This document shows positions 18,528 to 27,528 of a DNA stretch of 53,972 nucleotides, one piece after another. Below the pieces are notes generated by a model that did not search any database, was not told where the DNA came from, and was given only the letters and a program-made list of their open reading frames with translations. Position numbers and translations under genes: made by a program. This DNA comes from Chitinophagaceae bacterium (GTDB lineage: Bacteria; Bacteroidota; Bacteroidia; Chitinophagales; Chitinophagaceae), in NCBI GenBank assembly GCA_028288585.1, contig JAQBNL010000065.1, positions 1-53,972 of the forward strand, written 5' to 3'. Within the stretch, counting starts at the first letter, position 1; every line of letters begins with the position of its first letter.

Positions 18528-19463
18528 ATGGATCAGCTTCAAAACATAGTATCAATTACAAATGGGCAGCCTGTAATAGGGGAACAAAATTTATTGTTAC
18601 AGGAAAAAGAGCAATTGATACCGGGCTCAGTTCAGTATACCATTAAGAGATTTAAAAAATTACCCAAAACAAATATTGATGATACAGGGATGATGGTTTA
18701 TCATTTTAAAAAAGATGAGCCAAAAGAAAATCATCTTGAACTTAAATTTTGCATTTCAGGTAATACCTATTGCCGCTCAAAAAACACTGAATGCGATTCG
18801 TGTAAATTTCACCAGTCGGTTAATTGTGAAGAAAGGATTGATACCATTGACCTTGTAAGTTTTAAATTCACGCCATCACATCTTTCCCAATTTGTAAAGG
18901 GTATAAAGCAAACTACTTTTTCTGATGATATTTTAAATTTTAAACATACTTCATCCTTTGCCAAAGCAATGCCTTTATGTGGCAAAACAAAAATGGTATT
19001 GGAAGCTTTACTGAATCACTCTTACTCAGATAGTCTTGAAAATATTTACATCAATGCTCAAACGCAAATGCTTTTGTTGTACAGCATGGAATGTATGATT
19101 GGCGCTAAAGAAGATTCCTTTACTTCAAAATTTTTGGCAAACGAAGCTGACAGGGAAAAGATTGCAAAAGCCAGGGAAATTTTATTAATGCACATAAGCG
19201 AACCCTTAACCATAAAGGCTTTAAGCCGCAAGGTTGCCATTAATGAATGCTACTTAAAAAAGGGATTTAAGGAAATGTATGGCACTACCATATTTGATTT
19301 TTTCCAAAGCCAGCGGATGGAACATGCCAAATATCTTTTGTATGAAAAAAGAGTAAGTGTTACAGACGTGTCTTCATTACTCGGCTATTCTTCTATCTCA
19401 CATTTTTCCACTGCGTTTAAAAAACATACCGGATTAAAACCTTGTGAATTGCTGTTTCATTAA
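18528..19463 (+). CDS. AraC family transcriptional regulator with a cysteine-rich N-terminal region
   Basis: A 311-residue regulator. The C-terminal part (about 215-311) has two helix-turn-helix units of the AraC/XylS family (LTIKALSRKVAINECYLKKG and VTDVSSLLGYSSISHFSTAF, then KKHTGLKP). The N-terminal sensor half holds five closely spaced cysteines (C75, C82, C89, C92, C100) in a FCISGNTYC...CDSCKF...NC pattern, which could bind metal or sense redox. It is convergent with a FecA-like receptor four bases away. PchR/YbtA-type AraC proteins often control neighbouring ferric-siderophore receptors, so control of that gene is likely but inferred. Confidence 0.87.
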   Translation: MDQLQNIVSITNGQPVIGEQNLLLQEKEQLIPGSVQYTIKRFKKLPKTNIDDTGMMVYHFKKDEPKENHLELKFCISGNTYCRSKNTECDSCKFHQSVNCEERIDTIDLVSFKFTPSHLSQFVKGIKQTTFSDDILNFKHTSSFAKAMPLCGKTKMVLEALLNHSYSDSLENIYINAQTQMLLLYSMECMIGAKEDSFTSKFLANEADREKIAKAREILLMHISEPLTIKALSRKVAINECYLKKGFKEMYGTTIFDFFQSQRMEHAKYLLYEKRVSVTDVSSLLGYSSISHFSTAFKKHTGLKPCELLFH

Positions 19464-19467
19464 TAGC

Positions 19468-21666
19468 TTACAGCTTTGCTCCAACAGATATAAAGAAGTT
19501 TCTGCCATCCCCGGGTAATACACCAGGACCAGGATATCCGCCTGCACGACGGGTAAAATATCTTTCATCTAAAAGATTATTGATACCAGCTTTAAGATTT
19601 AAATCCTTACAAAATTTATAGGTAGCTGTCAGATCAGTAATTGTATAAGAAGGAATCAATCCGTTTTGACCATTGGCTGCAGGTTGTACTGTATTATTTG
19701 CATCACTAAATGTTTTGCCTACAAAACTTAATTGCCCGGTAAGTAAAAAGTTTTTGTAGCCAAGTGATAATCCGCCACGGAAAATATCTTTAGGAGCATT
19801 TTCAACCCTCTTGCCTTTGGTAGCAGCATCTTTATGATCTCCGCTGTATTTAGCATTTGTATAGCTGTACGAACTAAACAGAATGACATCTGTATTTTTT
19901 GCTTTTGAAAAAGCTTTAATAAAATTAAATTCCGCATAACTTTCAAAGCCTTTGCTGATGCTGTTACCCACATTTGTGATCAACCGGTAATTTGCACCTG
20001 CAGGCGTAATTGTTCCTACACGATTATTGTATTCAAGATAAAATGTACTTACATCAAATTGGAGAAAATTTTTCACTTTACCACGATAACCAAGATCAGC
20101 ATTATACCCTTTGGCATCTTTAAGATTCGGATCTACAACATCTGTTGTTGGCGGAGCCTGCAGGTTTGCAAATTGGATAGGACGATATGCCTGTGAAATA
20201 TTAGCATATAGCTCTGTGGCCTTTGTTACGTGATACTCAGTTCCTATACCAGCCAGTAAAAAAGTACGGCTGCGTTTAATATCCTGAAGAATAATTTCTG
20301 TACCTGTTGAGGCATATCCATTACGGCCTGAGGCAGAGCCTTCCAACCATTCATAACGCACCCCTGGAATTAATAAAAGTTTGGTGCCTATCCTGAATAT
20401 ATTCTCAACAAATACAGCAGCATTTCCTGAAGTAAAACTTATATCACGGGGATAATTTCCTATCACAGTCATATCATATCCTATACCTGTAGTTCCTTTT
20501 CCATCAGCTCTTCTATGAGTAGTGCCCGTATATAAACGGATACCCCCGGCAATGGTACCCGTAGTTTTGCCTAATTTATAATCAGTAATAAACCTGCTTT
20601 CCAGGCCATAATTTCTATATTGATCTACATTTAAAACCCTGTTATTGTATTCGCCTGTTAAAGTATTAATACTGTCTTTAATTGTTATAGAGGGGATAAA
20701 TCCAACACTATTCCTGTCGCCAATAGTTGCAAATAACTTTGTAGTTAAACGTGTTTTTTTATTGAACTGGTAAGTAGCTGTGAGTGCCGGATTTGTCCAG
20801 ACAATGTCAAACCAGTTACGGCGGCGGAAGCTTTGTTTAGCATCTATATAAAATAAAGAATCGGTTAAACCGCCTGCCTGCTGGCTGCGGATATGCGAAT
20901 GCATTACTTCTGCGGTTAAAGAAAATTTGGGCGTGAATTTATAGGTGATGGTTCCAAATCCTGCATTTGTAAAAAACCTGCTGTTATCTCTCCAGCCATT
21001 ACCATTACGATGATCGAAAAAAGAATAATAATTTACTTTCCCGGTTTTACCGCCGATTGCATTATAACTATTGAATAATGCATTACTACCAATAGTTTGC
21101 TGCGTTTCAAATTCAAATTTTTTATTTATCTCACTGCCATTACGCAAAATATAATTTACCAGGCCGCCAAATTGAGGCCCGTATTGCAATGATCCTTGCC
21201 CCCTGACTATCTCTATTCTTTGCACAGCCTGTAACTGGGGATTATAATATGCCTCAGGGTAACCGAAAGGATCGGCTGCAATATCATACCCGTTTTGCCG
21301 GATATTAAATTCCCAGCTCCGGTTAGGGCTTAATCCCCTGGCAGCAATTCCTATTTGTATACCACTCGGATCACTTTCCCATATATGTATTCCCGGTACT
21401 TTAGCCAATACCTGCCGCATAGTATTGGTAACCACATTTCCCTGTACATTATCTAAAACAATCAGCGATGATTTTTTGCCTGCATAAATATTAGTGCCAA
21501 CAATTTCCGGCATTTGCTGATAATCACTTTTACTTCCACGGCCTACCACAGTAATCTCAGGCAAGTAATTTAAAGGTAAGGTGTCTGTTACTTTTTCCTC
21601 TTTGTGCTGAGCAACAAGATTTACAACTGATAAAAATCCTATAATTGATAAAAATAAAAACTTCAT
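19468..21666 (-). CDS. TonB-dependent receptor, FecA-like (ferric chelate uptake)
   Basis: A 732-residue outer-membrane receptor. It has a signal peptide (1-19, ending NLVAQ), a TonB-box-like LPEITVVGRG, and a plug domain with NTMRQVLAKVPGIHIWE, GIAARGLSPNRSWEFNIRQN and IEIVRGQGSLQYGPQFGGLV. The barrel ends RNFFISVGAKL. The plug motifs (GIG/AARGLNPRRS... and the QYGPQFGGLVNY pattern) are characteristic of the FecA/iron(III)-dicitrate-type group. No anti-sigma or FecR partner is adjacent; the likely regulator is the AraC protein encoded convergently. The ligand is unproven. Confidence 0.88.
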   Translation of the reverse strand: MKFLFLSIIGFLSVVNLVAQHKEEKVTDTLPLNYLPEITVVGRGSKSDYQQMPEIVGTNIYAGKKSSLIVLDNVQGNVVTNTMRQVLAKVPGIHIWESDPSGIQIGIAARGLSPNRSWEFNIRQNGYDIAADPFGYPEAYYNPQLQAVQRIEIVRGQGSLQYGPQFGGLVNYILRNGSEINKKFEFETQQTIGSNALFNSYNAIGGKTGKVNYYSFFDHRNGNGWRDNSRFFTNAGFGTITYKFTPKFSLTAEVMHSHIRSQQAGGLTDSLFYIDAKQSFRRRNWFDIVWTNPALTATYQFNKKTRLTTKLFATIGDRNSVGFIPSITIKDSINTLTGEYNNRVLNVDQYRNYGLESRFITDYKLGKTTGTIAGGIRLYTGTTHRRADGKGTTGIGYDMTVIGNYPRDISFTSGNAAVFVENIFRIGTKLLLIPGVRYEWLEGSASGRNGYASTGTEIILQDIKRSRTFLLAGIGTEYHVTKATELYANISQAYRPIQFANLQAPPTTDVVDPNLKDAKGYNADLGYRGKVKNFLQFDVSTFYLEYNNRVGTITPAGANYRLITNVGNSISKGFESYAEFNFIKAFSKAKNTDVILFSSYSYTNAKYSGDHKDAATKGKRVENAPKDIFRGGLSLGYKNFLLTGQLSFVGKTFSDANNTVQPAANGQNGLIPSYTITDLTATYKFCKDLNLKAGINNLLDERYFTRRAGGYPGPGVLPGDGRNFFISVGAKL

Positions 21667-21688
21667 GAGTTTTAAAAATTTTGAATTA

Positions 21689-21696
21689 CAAAACTA
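21689..21696 (-). promoter_or_regulatory. -7 promoter box (TAGTTTTG) for the FecA-like gene
   Basis: A TAnnTTTG match on the minus strand, 22 bases before the start codon at 21666. Confidence 0.45.
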
Positions 21697-21754
21697 AAAA
21701 GTGAGCCGAAAATTATTTGCGATAAGCGGAAAGCAGTTTTCGAAAGAAGGAATT

Positions 21755-21785
21755 AAAAAGCGGTTAATATTTATCAACCGCTTTT
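21755..21785 (-). terminator. Rho-independent terminator after the SulP-carbonic anhydrase gene
   Basis: A perfect 10-bp stem AAAAGCGGTT/AACCGCTTTT with a 10-base loop. On the minus strand it is followed by TAATT, giving a short T-tract. It lies 15 bases past the stop at 21800 and insulates the FecA-like gene. Confidence 0.85.
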
Positions 21786-21799
21786 AATTCTTCTCTATT

Positions 21800-24004
21800 T
21801 TAGTTTTCTATTGCAACTGCAGTTTCTTTTTTTATAAAATCCGTAAATGATACTTCCGCAGTATTGGTATCATAATAGGCGCCTACAATTCCCACTTCAT
21901 TATGAGAAAGTTTTTTATTTAAATAATTACTTTCTTCAAGGATATTTGAAATTGAATTTTTTACATTATACCACGTTACCTTTTTAATTTTTTCTGTTCT
22001 GTTTATTGAAATTTCTTTATGCTCAAGATCGCAGAGTAAAACTGCGTTTTCAATTTTTGAAGTGATATACCCAATATTACCATCCTTCAATTGCTCTATA
22101 GCCGCATTAACAGCACCACAATTGGAATGGCCCATAACCACGATCAACTTGGCGCCAATTTCTTTTACTGACAACTCTATACTTCCTAAAATTTCAGGAC
22201 TTATAATATTGCCTGCAATCCTTATGGTAAGCAGGTCTCCAATGCCTGCATCAAAAATTATTTCAGGCGATGTCCGGGAATCAATGCAGCTGATAATAAC
22301 AGCCATAGGGTTTTGGCCAAAAGAAGTTGCATTAACCTGGTGACGATAATCTTTTTCATGCGATTTTCCACTCCTGAATCTTTTGTTTCCTTCTATAAGA
22401 AGATCCAGGATATGCGCAGGAGTTAATTTTAGCTGGGTTTCTTTATCCAATACATTAATAAAATGTATGTGATCCTGGTGTTCATAGTCTTTCTTCAATC
22501 CCAGGATATTTAATTGAATATTGCGTTCAGGTGCAACAGTAATTTTAAAATCATCAATAATCTCCAACACATCTTCATCAATAAAAGATGAGTTAGTTGC
22601 ATCTATAATAACTTTTGAGCCTTGCGGAATACTCCAAAGGGTATTTCTGATAGATGCTTTATTTAAAAAAGAAACCTCGTCAGATAATTCCAATTTTACA
22701 ATCTCCCCGATCGAAAGTTTTTCCTTTCCTAATGTAAAGGGATTGTAAAAATTACTTCGTAACAGGTAAAAGATACTTACAGCTAAACCTATTAAAACTC
22801 CTATTAACAGATCAGTAAAAACAACTGCCAAAATAGTTACAACAAAAGGAATAAACTGCTGCCATCCTTTTTTATACATCTCCTTAAATAAAGAAATTTT
22901 TGCCAGCTTATAGCCCGTCATCAACAATATGGCAGCCAGTGAGGCTAAGGGTATCAGGTTCAATACTGACCCCAATGCAATCACACTAACAAGCATAAGT
23001 ATCCCATGCAATATGGCTGATAATTTTGTTGCATTGCCGGCATTGATGTTTACCGAGCTTCTTACAATTACTGATGTTATTGGTATGCCGCCAAATAAAC
23101 CGGCTGTAATATTCCCTATGCCCTGTACTATTAATTCGCGGTTTGTTGGTGTTTCTCTTTTATGAGGATCAATTTTATCAATGGCTTCAACATTTAATAA
23201 AGTTTCTAAAGATGCTACAATAGCAATGGTAAATGCAATTAGATAAACATTATGATTGCTGAAATAGCTAAGATCAGGAAAATGAATATATGCTTTCAGA
23301 TTACCTGTATCAATTGGGGGAAGATTTACTAAATGAGATTGTTCAATAAGTAAAGCAGGTACAAAGTGATTAAAGAAAGAATTAATTACTATTCCGATAA
23401 TAACAACAAACAAGGAGGATGGCAGAAATCCTAATTTTTTCATTCGCGTTTTATCCCAACAGATCAAAATTAAAATGGAAATAACACTTATTATTAAAGC
23501 CCCGGGAGTTATATAATTAATCATTCTTAATAATCTTGAAAAAGTATTTTCTCCCCCTGTTTCTTCAAATGAAAAATTTTCTTCGGGAACTGCATCATAG
23601 CCTACAGCATGTGGCAACTGTTTAAGAATTAAAATAATCCCAATTGCTGCAAGTAAACCTTTGATAACATTTGATGGAATGTAGTTGGCAATAATTCCGC
23701 CCTTGAACAATCCCATAATAATTTGTATTACCCCTGATAACATAACAGCTGTAAGAAAGATTTCAAAGGAACCCAATTGGGTTATGCTGCCTAGCACCAC
23801 TGCGGCAAGGCCTGCAGCCGGGCCACTAACACTGGTTTGTGAACCGCTTAAAAAGCCAACTACTATACCGCCAATAATGCCGGAGATAATACCTGATAAT
23901 AAAGGCGCTCCTGATGCCAATGCAACCCCCAGGCACAGGGGTAATGCTACTAAAAATACTACTATACTTGCCGGCAAGTCTTTTTTAAAGGTTGATAGTT
24001 TCAT
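21800..24004 (-). CDS. SulP anion transporter fused to beta-carbonic anhydrase
   Basis: A 734-residue two-domain membrane protein. Residues 1 to about 420 form the SulP/SLC26 transporter (DLPASIVVFLVALPLCLGVA, SVSGPAAGLAAVV, the GGIPITSVIVRSSVNIN segment). About 430-510 is a short STAS-like region. About 530-734 is a beta-class carbonic anhydrase with zinc and active-site residues C573, D575 and R577 (ISCIDSRTSP) and H626, C629 (MGHSNCGAV). All key residues are present, so the enzyme should be active. The fusion fits bicarbonate transport coupled to CO2 hydration at the membrane. This architecture is known in other bacteria; the direction of transport here is inference. Confidence 0.92.
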   Translation of the reverse strand: MKLSTFKKDLPASIVVFLVALPLCLGVALASGAPLLSGIISGIIGGIVVGFLSGSQTSVSGPAAGLAAVVLGSITQLGSFEIFLTAVMLSGVIQIIMGLFKGGIIANYIPSNVIKGLLAAIGIILILKQLPHAVGYDAVPEENFSFEETGGENTFSRLLRMINYITPGALIISVISILILICWDKTRMKKLGFLPSSLFVVIIGIVINSFFNHFVPALLIEQSHLVNLPPIDTGNLKAYIHFPDLSYFSNHNVYLIAFTIAIVASLETLLNVEAIDKIDPHKRETPTNRELIVQGIGNITAGLFGGIPITSVIVRSSVNINAGNATKLSAILHGILMLVSVIALGSVLNLIPLASLAAILLMTGYKLAKISLFKEMYKKGWQQFIPFVVTILAVVFTDLLIGVLIGLAVSIFYLLRSNFYNPFTLGKEKLSIGEIVKLELSDEVSFLNKASIRNTLWSIPQGSKVIIDATNSSFIDEDVLEIIDDFKITVAPERNIQLNILGLKKDYEHQDHIHFINVLDKETQLKLTPAHILDLLIEGNKRFRSGKSHEKDYRHQVNATSFGQNPMAVIISCIDSRTSPEIIFDAGIGDLLTIRIAGNIISPEILGSIELSVKEIGAKLIVVMGHSNCGAVNAAIEQLKDGNIGYITSKIENAVLLCDLEHKEISINRTEKIKKVTWYNVKNSISNILEESNYLNKKLSHNEVGIVGAYYDTNTAEVSFTDFIKKETAVAIEN

Positions 24005-24133
24005 AACTAAGAATTAAATATTTATGCGGTGCAGAATAAAAATTATTGAGTGATAGATATAGCAATATTGCTAATCTTACGATAGAAGGTTAATGATCGC
24101 AGAGATCATTACTGGTGAATATGCGGGGTAGAA

Positions 24134-24457
24134 TCAAGCCGCTTTTGGTGGAGGAAAATGAGGGTCGTATACTGGAAGCGAATTATAAAATTGATAAAAG
24201 GTATTATGTTTCAAAGGTTGAAACGGCGCTATGTTATCTGCAGATGTAGTTGAAAAAAATAGCTCAAGCTCTTCTGAATCCTTTTCTATATCCTGCTCAT
24301 CATCTGCAGGAACGTTTTCATCGCATAAAGCATGAGAACTATGATTACTTTTTAAATTTATCATCCCGGGTAAATCAATTGCAATAATTACCATTTGAAG
24401 GCATAATATCCAGCATGTAAAGTGCTTTAAAGTAATTTTTAAGGATTTAAAATTCAT
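24134..24457 (-). CDS. Small membrane-anchored protein of unknown function (107 residues)
   Basis: The N-terminus (1-35) has one hydrophobic helix (FTCWILCLQMVIIAIDLPGM) that could be a signal anchor or uncleaved signal peptide. An acidic linker (DDEQDIEKDSEELELFF) and a proline-rich end (DPHFPPPKAA) follow. I do not recognise a domain. Similar short proteins with a P-x-F-P-P-P tail occur in Chitinophagaceae, from memory. It lies between hemJ and the SulP fusion on the same strand, with 85 and 129 bases of spacing, so membership in an operon is possible. Confidence that it is real is moderate because the frame is clean and has protein-like composition. Confidence 0.6.
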   Translation of the reverse strand: MNFKSLKITLKHFTCWILCLQMVIIAIDLPGMINLKSNHSSHALCDENVPADDEQDIEKDSEELELFFSTTSADNIAPFQPLKHNTFYQFYNSLPVYDPHFPPPKAA

Positions 24458-24542
24458 TCAGAGCGCAAAAATAATAAAATCAAAACCAAGTTTATAAACT
24501 TAGGCATTGAAACGTAAAAGATTTTCACAAAAAAAAATTGAA

Positions 24543-25067
24543 CTAATCTTTCCTGTATTTTTTATATAGCTTGATTGCTATCATTAGCACGATCGCAAAT
24601 GCAAACAAACCTGAAATTCCCCAAACAACACTCAGCATTTGTTTTACAACAGCAAGCATAACAATTATTATTAAGAAAAGTGTTGCCAGCTCATTCCACA
24701 TACGCAGTTGCTGCGAAGAATATTTAAAGATTCCCTTTTGCTGTTGTTTAAAAATTGCATGAAGAGAAAGATGATACAGAAATAATCCAAGCACAAAACA
24801 AAGCTTCACCAAAAGCCATGTTGGCAGGCTTCGATATAAGTACCAAAGCCACCCTCCAAAAATTAAAGTAAGAATTGCCGAAGGCCATGTAATGATGTAC
24901 CACAACCTGTTTTGCATTAAAGCCAGTTGTTTGAAAAGAATTGTTTTTTCAGGTTCAGGTTTCAAATTTGCTTCAGCGCTATAAATAAAAAGGCGAACGA
25001 TATAAAACAACCCGGCGAACCAGGTAACAACAAAAATTATATGTAAAGCTTTTATATAGAAATACAT
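24543..25067 (-). CDS. hemJ: Protoporphyrinogen IX oxidase HemJ
   Basis: A 174-residue inner-membrane protein with four or five helices, of the HemJ (UPF0093) family, which oxidises protoporphyrinogen IX to protoporphyrin IX in organisms lacking HemG and HemY. The N-terminal KALHIIFVVTWFAGLFYIVR carries the invariant histidine, and the later PSAILTLIFGGWLWY and LLVKLCFVLGLFLYHLSL segments fit the family. The start at 25067 (MYFYIKALH) matches family N-termini; the frame could extend four codons upstream into a dispersed repeat. It follows hemH on the same strand with an 87-base gap that holds the repeat. Confidence 0.88.
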   Translation of the reverse strand: MYFYIKALHIIFVVTWFAGLFYIVRLFIYSAEANLKPEPEKTILFKQLALMQNRLWYIITWPSAILTLIFGGWLWYLYRSLPTWLLVKLCFVLGLFLYHLSLHAIFKQQQKGIFKYSSQQLRMWNELATLFLIIIVMLAVVKQMLSVVWGISGLFAFAIVLMIAIKLYKKYRKD

Positions 25068-25068
25068 T

Positions 25069-25110
25069 GTCTGAACCATGATTTATGGGATTAAAAGATT
25101 ACCATGATTT
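25069..25110 (+). repeat. Dispersed repeat, family B copy 2
   Basis: Starts GTCTGAACCATGATTTATGG and continues with GATTAAAAGATTACCATGATT. It is closely related to 7340-7375 and 30164-30205. It occupies the hemH-hemJ gap and abuts the hemJ start codon. Confidence 0.75.
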
Positions 25111-25154
25111 ATATAATAGATAGCCGCATTTTTTTTATTCGCTTCAATCTTCTC

Positions 25155-26204
25155 CTATTCCTCTCCGCCAGTTGGCGGAGGCGATAGAGGGGCTTTTACC
25201 CATCCTTCAATTGCTTTCACCCATAACGGGTTTGTATTCAAGCAGGGTATCATTTCATAAGATTCGCCGCCTGCATTTATAAATATTTCTTTTCCTCTTT
25301 CGGCAATCTCCTCAAGCGTCTCCAAACAATCACTTACAAATGCAGGACAAATGATCAATAATTTTTTAACCCCTTCAGCAGGTAATTCCGCTAAGCGAAT
25401 ATCTGTAAAAGGTGTAAGCCAACCTTTACCTAATCTGGATTGAAAAGAAATGCTGTATTTGCTTTTTGGAATGTTCAAGATTTCTGTTACCCGGTTTGTA
25501 GTGGTAATTACCTGGTGGCGGTAACAATATTCGTGTGCAGGCGAAGCCACTTCGCAACAATTATCAACTTTTAAACAATGGCATCCTGTTACATCACTCT
25601 TGCGTATATGCCTGCCCGGTACCCCATGATAACTGAATAAAAGATGGTCGTAATCTTTTTCCAAATATGGTTTGATATTTTCTGCAAGCGCATGCAAATA
25701 ATTTGGCTCGTTATAAAATGGCTTAATAAAAGTGAGCTTAAAAGAATATTTTTTCTTCTTATAGATTTCCTTTGCATACTCTACTGCAGTTTCATAACTG
25801 CTCATTGCGTAATGAGGGTAAAGCGGCAATGCAACTACTTCTTCAATGGCAGGTTCTTTTTTTAATAATGCTTCAAAAGCATCTTCCGGGGATGGATTTC
25901 CATAACGCATGGCTATTTCTACCGGTTCTTCAACTTCACGCTGCAGTGCCTTTTGCAATTGTTTTGTAAGAACCACCAACGGTGATCCTTCATTAGTCCA
26001 TATAGTTTTATATGCTTCCGCAGATTTGGGCGCACGGGTTGGAGTGATAAGGCCTTTTACTAATAACAGTCTGAATAAATAAGGATAATCAATCACTCTT
26101 TCATCCATTAAAAACTGGTCAAGATATTTTTTTACATCTTTTACTTCTGTTGAATCAGGAGAGCCAAGATTCATCAAAATAATTCCCCGCTTAATAGTTG
26201 CCAT
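25155..26204 (-). CDS. hemH: Ferrochelatase
   Basis: A 349-residue enzyme inserting Fe(II) into protoporphyrin IX, the last heme step. The catalytic SYHGVPGRH has H193, and the SDCLETLEEI helix has the conserved glutamate. Five cysteines cluster at C208, C210, C216, C217 and C227, resembling the internal [2Fe-2S] segment known in some bacterial ferrochelatases. The last dozen residues (PLSPPPTGGEE) are encoded by a palindromic repeat and look like an added tail. It is divergent from hemA across a 118-base gap and upstream of hemJ. A -7 box stands 15 bases before the start. Confidence 0.93.
   Translation of the reverse strand: MATIKRGIILMNLGSPDSTEVKDVKKYLDQFLMDERVIDYPYLFRLLLVKGLITPTRAPKSAEAYKTIWTNEGSPLVVLTKQLQKALQREVEEPVEIAMRYGNPSPEDAFEALLKKEPAIEEVVALPLYPHYAMSSYETAVEYAKEIYKKKKYSFKLTFIKPFYNEPNYLHALAENIKPYLEKDYDHLLFSYHGVPGRHIRKSDVTGCHCLKVDNCCEVASPAHEYCYRHQVITTTNRVTEILNIPKSKYSISFQSRLGKGWLTPFTDIRLAELPAEGVKKLLIICPAFVSDCLETLEEIAERGKEIFINAGGESYEMIPCLNTNPLWVKAIEGWVKAPLSPPPTGGEE
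25163..25180. repeat. Palindrome CTCCGCCA-GT-TGGCGGAG inside the hemH 3' end
   Basis: Perfect 8-base inverted arms around GT. It lies in the last codons of hemH and encodes the PPPTGGE stretch. It looks like a dispersed GC-rich palindrome inserted at the gene end, because the GC content is unlike the surroundings. Confidence 0.65.
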
Positions 26205-26219
26205 TGCTTAAAATATTTG

Positions 26220-26227
26220 CAAATGTA
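26220..26227 (-). promoter_or_regulatory. -7 promoter box (TACATTTG) for hemH
   Basis: A perfect TAnnTTTG match followed by C on the minus strand, 15 bases before the hemH start codon. Confidence 0.5.
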
Positions 26228-26300
26228 ATTGCCTGTAAACAAATAAAACCCATTAGGCTTCTTATGACTTATTTATGACTATTCTCCCTAATGCGGCTAA

Positions 26301-26308
26301 TATTTTTG
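26301..26308 (+). promoter_or_regulatory. -7 promoter box (TATTTTTG) for the hemA operon
   Basis: A TAnnTTTG match followed by C, ending 14 bases before the ATG at 26323 and downstream of the alternative ATG at 26275. It supports the shorter HemA and a short leader for the plus-strand heme genes. Confidence 0.5.
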
Positions 26309-26322
26309 CAGTGAGAAGAATT

Positions 26323-27528
26323 ATGATCAATACCCACCACGATTTTCTGTCAGGCTTTTGTATTGCGGGGATAAACTACCGCAAAAGTGATGTAATTGTA
26401 AGAGGTAAATTTTCTTTAACCACGGGGCAATGTGAGCAACTCTTAAATGAGGTTGTACAAAAACATATTCCCGGCGCATTTGTACTTTCTACCTGTAACC
26501 GTACTGAAATTTATGGCATAGGTTCTCCGCAGGAACTGATAGAACTTTTGTGTCTTCACACACAGGGAAGAATAAAAGATTTTATTGAACATGGTTATAC
26601 GCACCAAGGATTAAAAGCCGTGGAGCATCTTTTTAAAATGGCTGCAGGAATTGATTCGCAGATCATCGGTGACCATGAAATTTTATCACAGTTAAAGCTT
26701 GCAGCTAAGTTTGCCAAACAGCATAATTGCATAAATAACTTTCTTGAACGGGTAATAAATTTTGCAATAGAATCTTCCAAAAGAATTAAGACAGAAACCA
26801 AACTTAGTTCAGGAACTGTATCCGTTTCTTATGCAGCCATTGAAATAATAAAAGAAAAAATACCTGATCTTACTAATAAAAAAGTGCTTCTTGTTGGCAC
26901 AGGCAAAATTGGCAATAACATAGCCGGAAATATTAAAACATATTTACCTGATTGCACTTTAATATTCTGTAACCGTACGGATGAGAAAGCATCTGAACTT
27001 GCCGAAAGATGCAATGCAGATTTTATTTCATACCAGCATCTTCCTGAAACAGCAAATGATGCTGATGTAGTGATAGTAAGTACTTCCTCAGAAACGTACA
27101 CCGTATTACCATCCTTTTTTATAAAAGAAAAAGAACGGTTAGTGCTGGATCTTTCTATTCCTCAAAATGTTGATCCGGCAGTAAAAAATATAGGCGGAAC
27201 CGATTTAATGAATGTTGATGAGATATCATCCATTCTTAATAAAACAATTGACAAACGCAAAGCAGAACTACCGAAAGCCTTACAAATAATTAATGAAACA
27301 ATAGAAGAACTTTACGAGTGGTATGCAATGCAGGTAAACAATCCTGTACTGCGTAAAATAAAGTCTCATCTTAATGAATTAACTGTTGAAACATCTGTTG
27401 ACAGCAAAGAAAAAATTCATAAAACAATTTCCACACTTGCCAAAAAACTGCGTAAGGAAAATAATAAAGGCTGCCAATACATACACGCTTTGAATAATCA
27501 CCTGCATCCCAATGAATTCAATTCTTAA
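26323..27528 (+). CDS. hemA: Glutamyl-tRNA reductase
   Basis: A 401-residue NADPH-dependent enzyme reducing glutamyl-tRNA(Glu) to glutamate-1-semialdehyde, the first committed C5-pathway step. Its catalytic motif is LSTCNRTEIYG, with the nucleophile C58. A GSHR-like H-x-F-x-M-A-A-G-I-D-S-Q-I-I-G-D block precedes the NADP domain (VLLVGTGKIG). Start at 26323 rather than 26275 because of the promoter box between them and because the extra 16 residues have no family match. The stop overlaps hemC by 17 bases, indicating translational coupling. Confidence 0.93.
   Translation: MINTHHDFLSGFCIAGINYRKSDVIVRGKFSLTTGQCEQLLNEVVQKHIPGAFVLSTCNRTEIYGIGSPQELIELLCLHTQGRIKDFIEHGYTHQGLKAVEHLFKMAAGIDSQIIGDHEILSQLKLAAKFAKQHNCINNFLERVINFAIESSKRIKTETKLSSGTVSVSYAAIEIIKEKIPDLTNKKVLLVGTGKIGNNIAGNIKTYLPDCTLIFCNRTDEKASELAERCNADFISYQHLPETANDADVVIVSTSSETYTVLPSFFIKEKERLVLDLSIPQNVDPAVKNIGGTDLMNVDEISSILNKTIDKRKAELPKALQIINETIEELYEWYAMQVNNPVLRKIKSHLNELTVETSVDSKEKIHKTISTLAKKLRKENNKGCQYIHALNNHLHPNEFNS

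Noticed and set aside
23685-24017. 110-residue frame opposite the SulP helices
   Set aside because: A shadow of transmembrane codons, Thr/Pro/Ile-rich with no domain.
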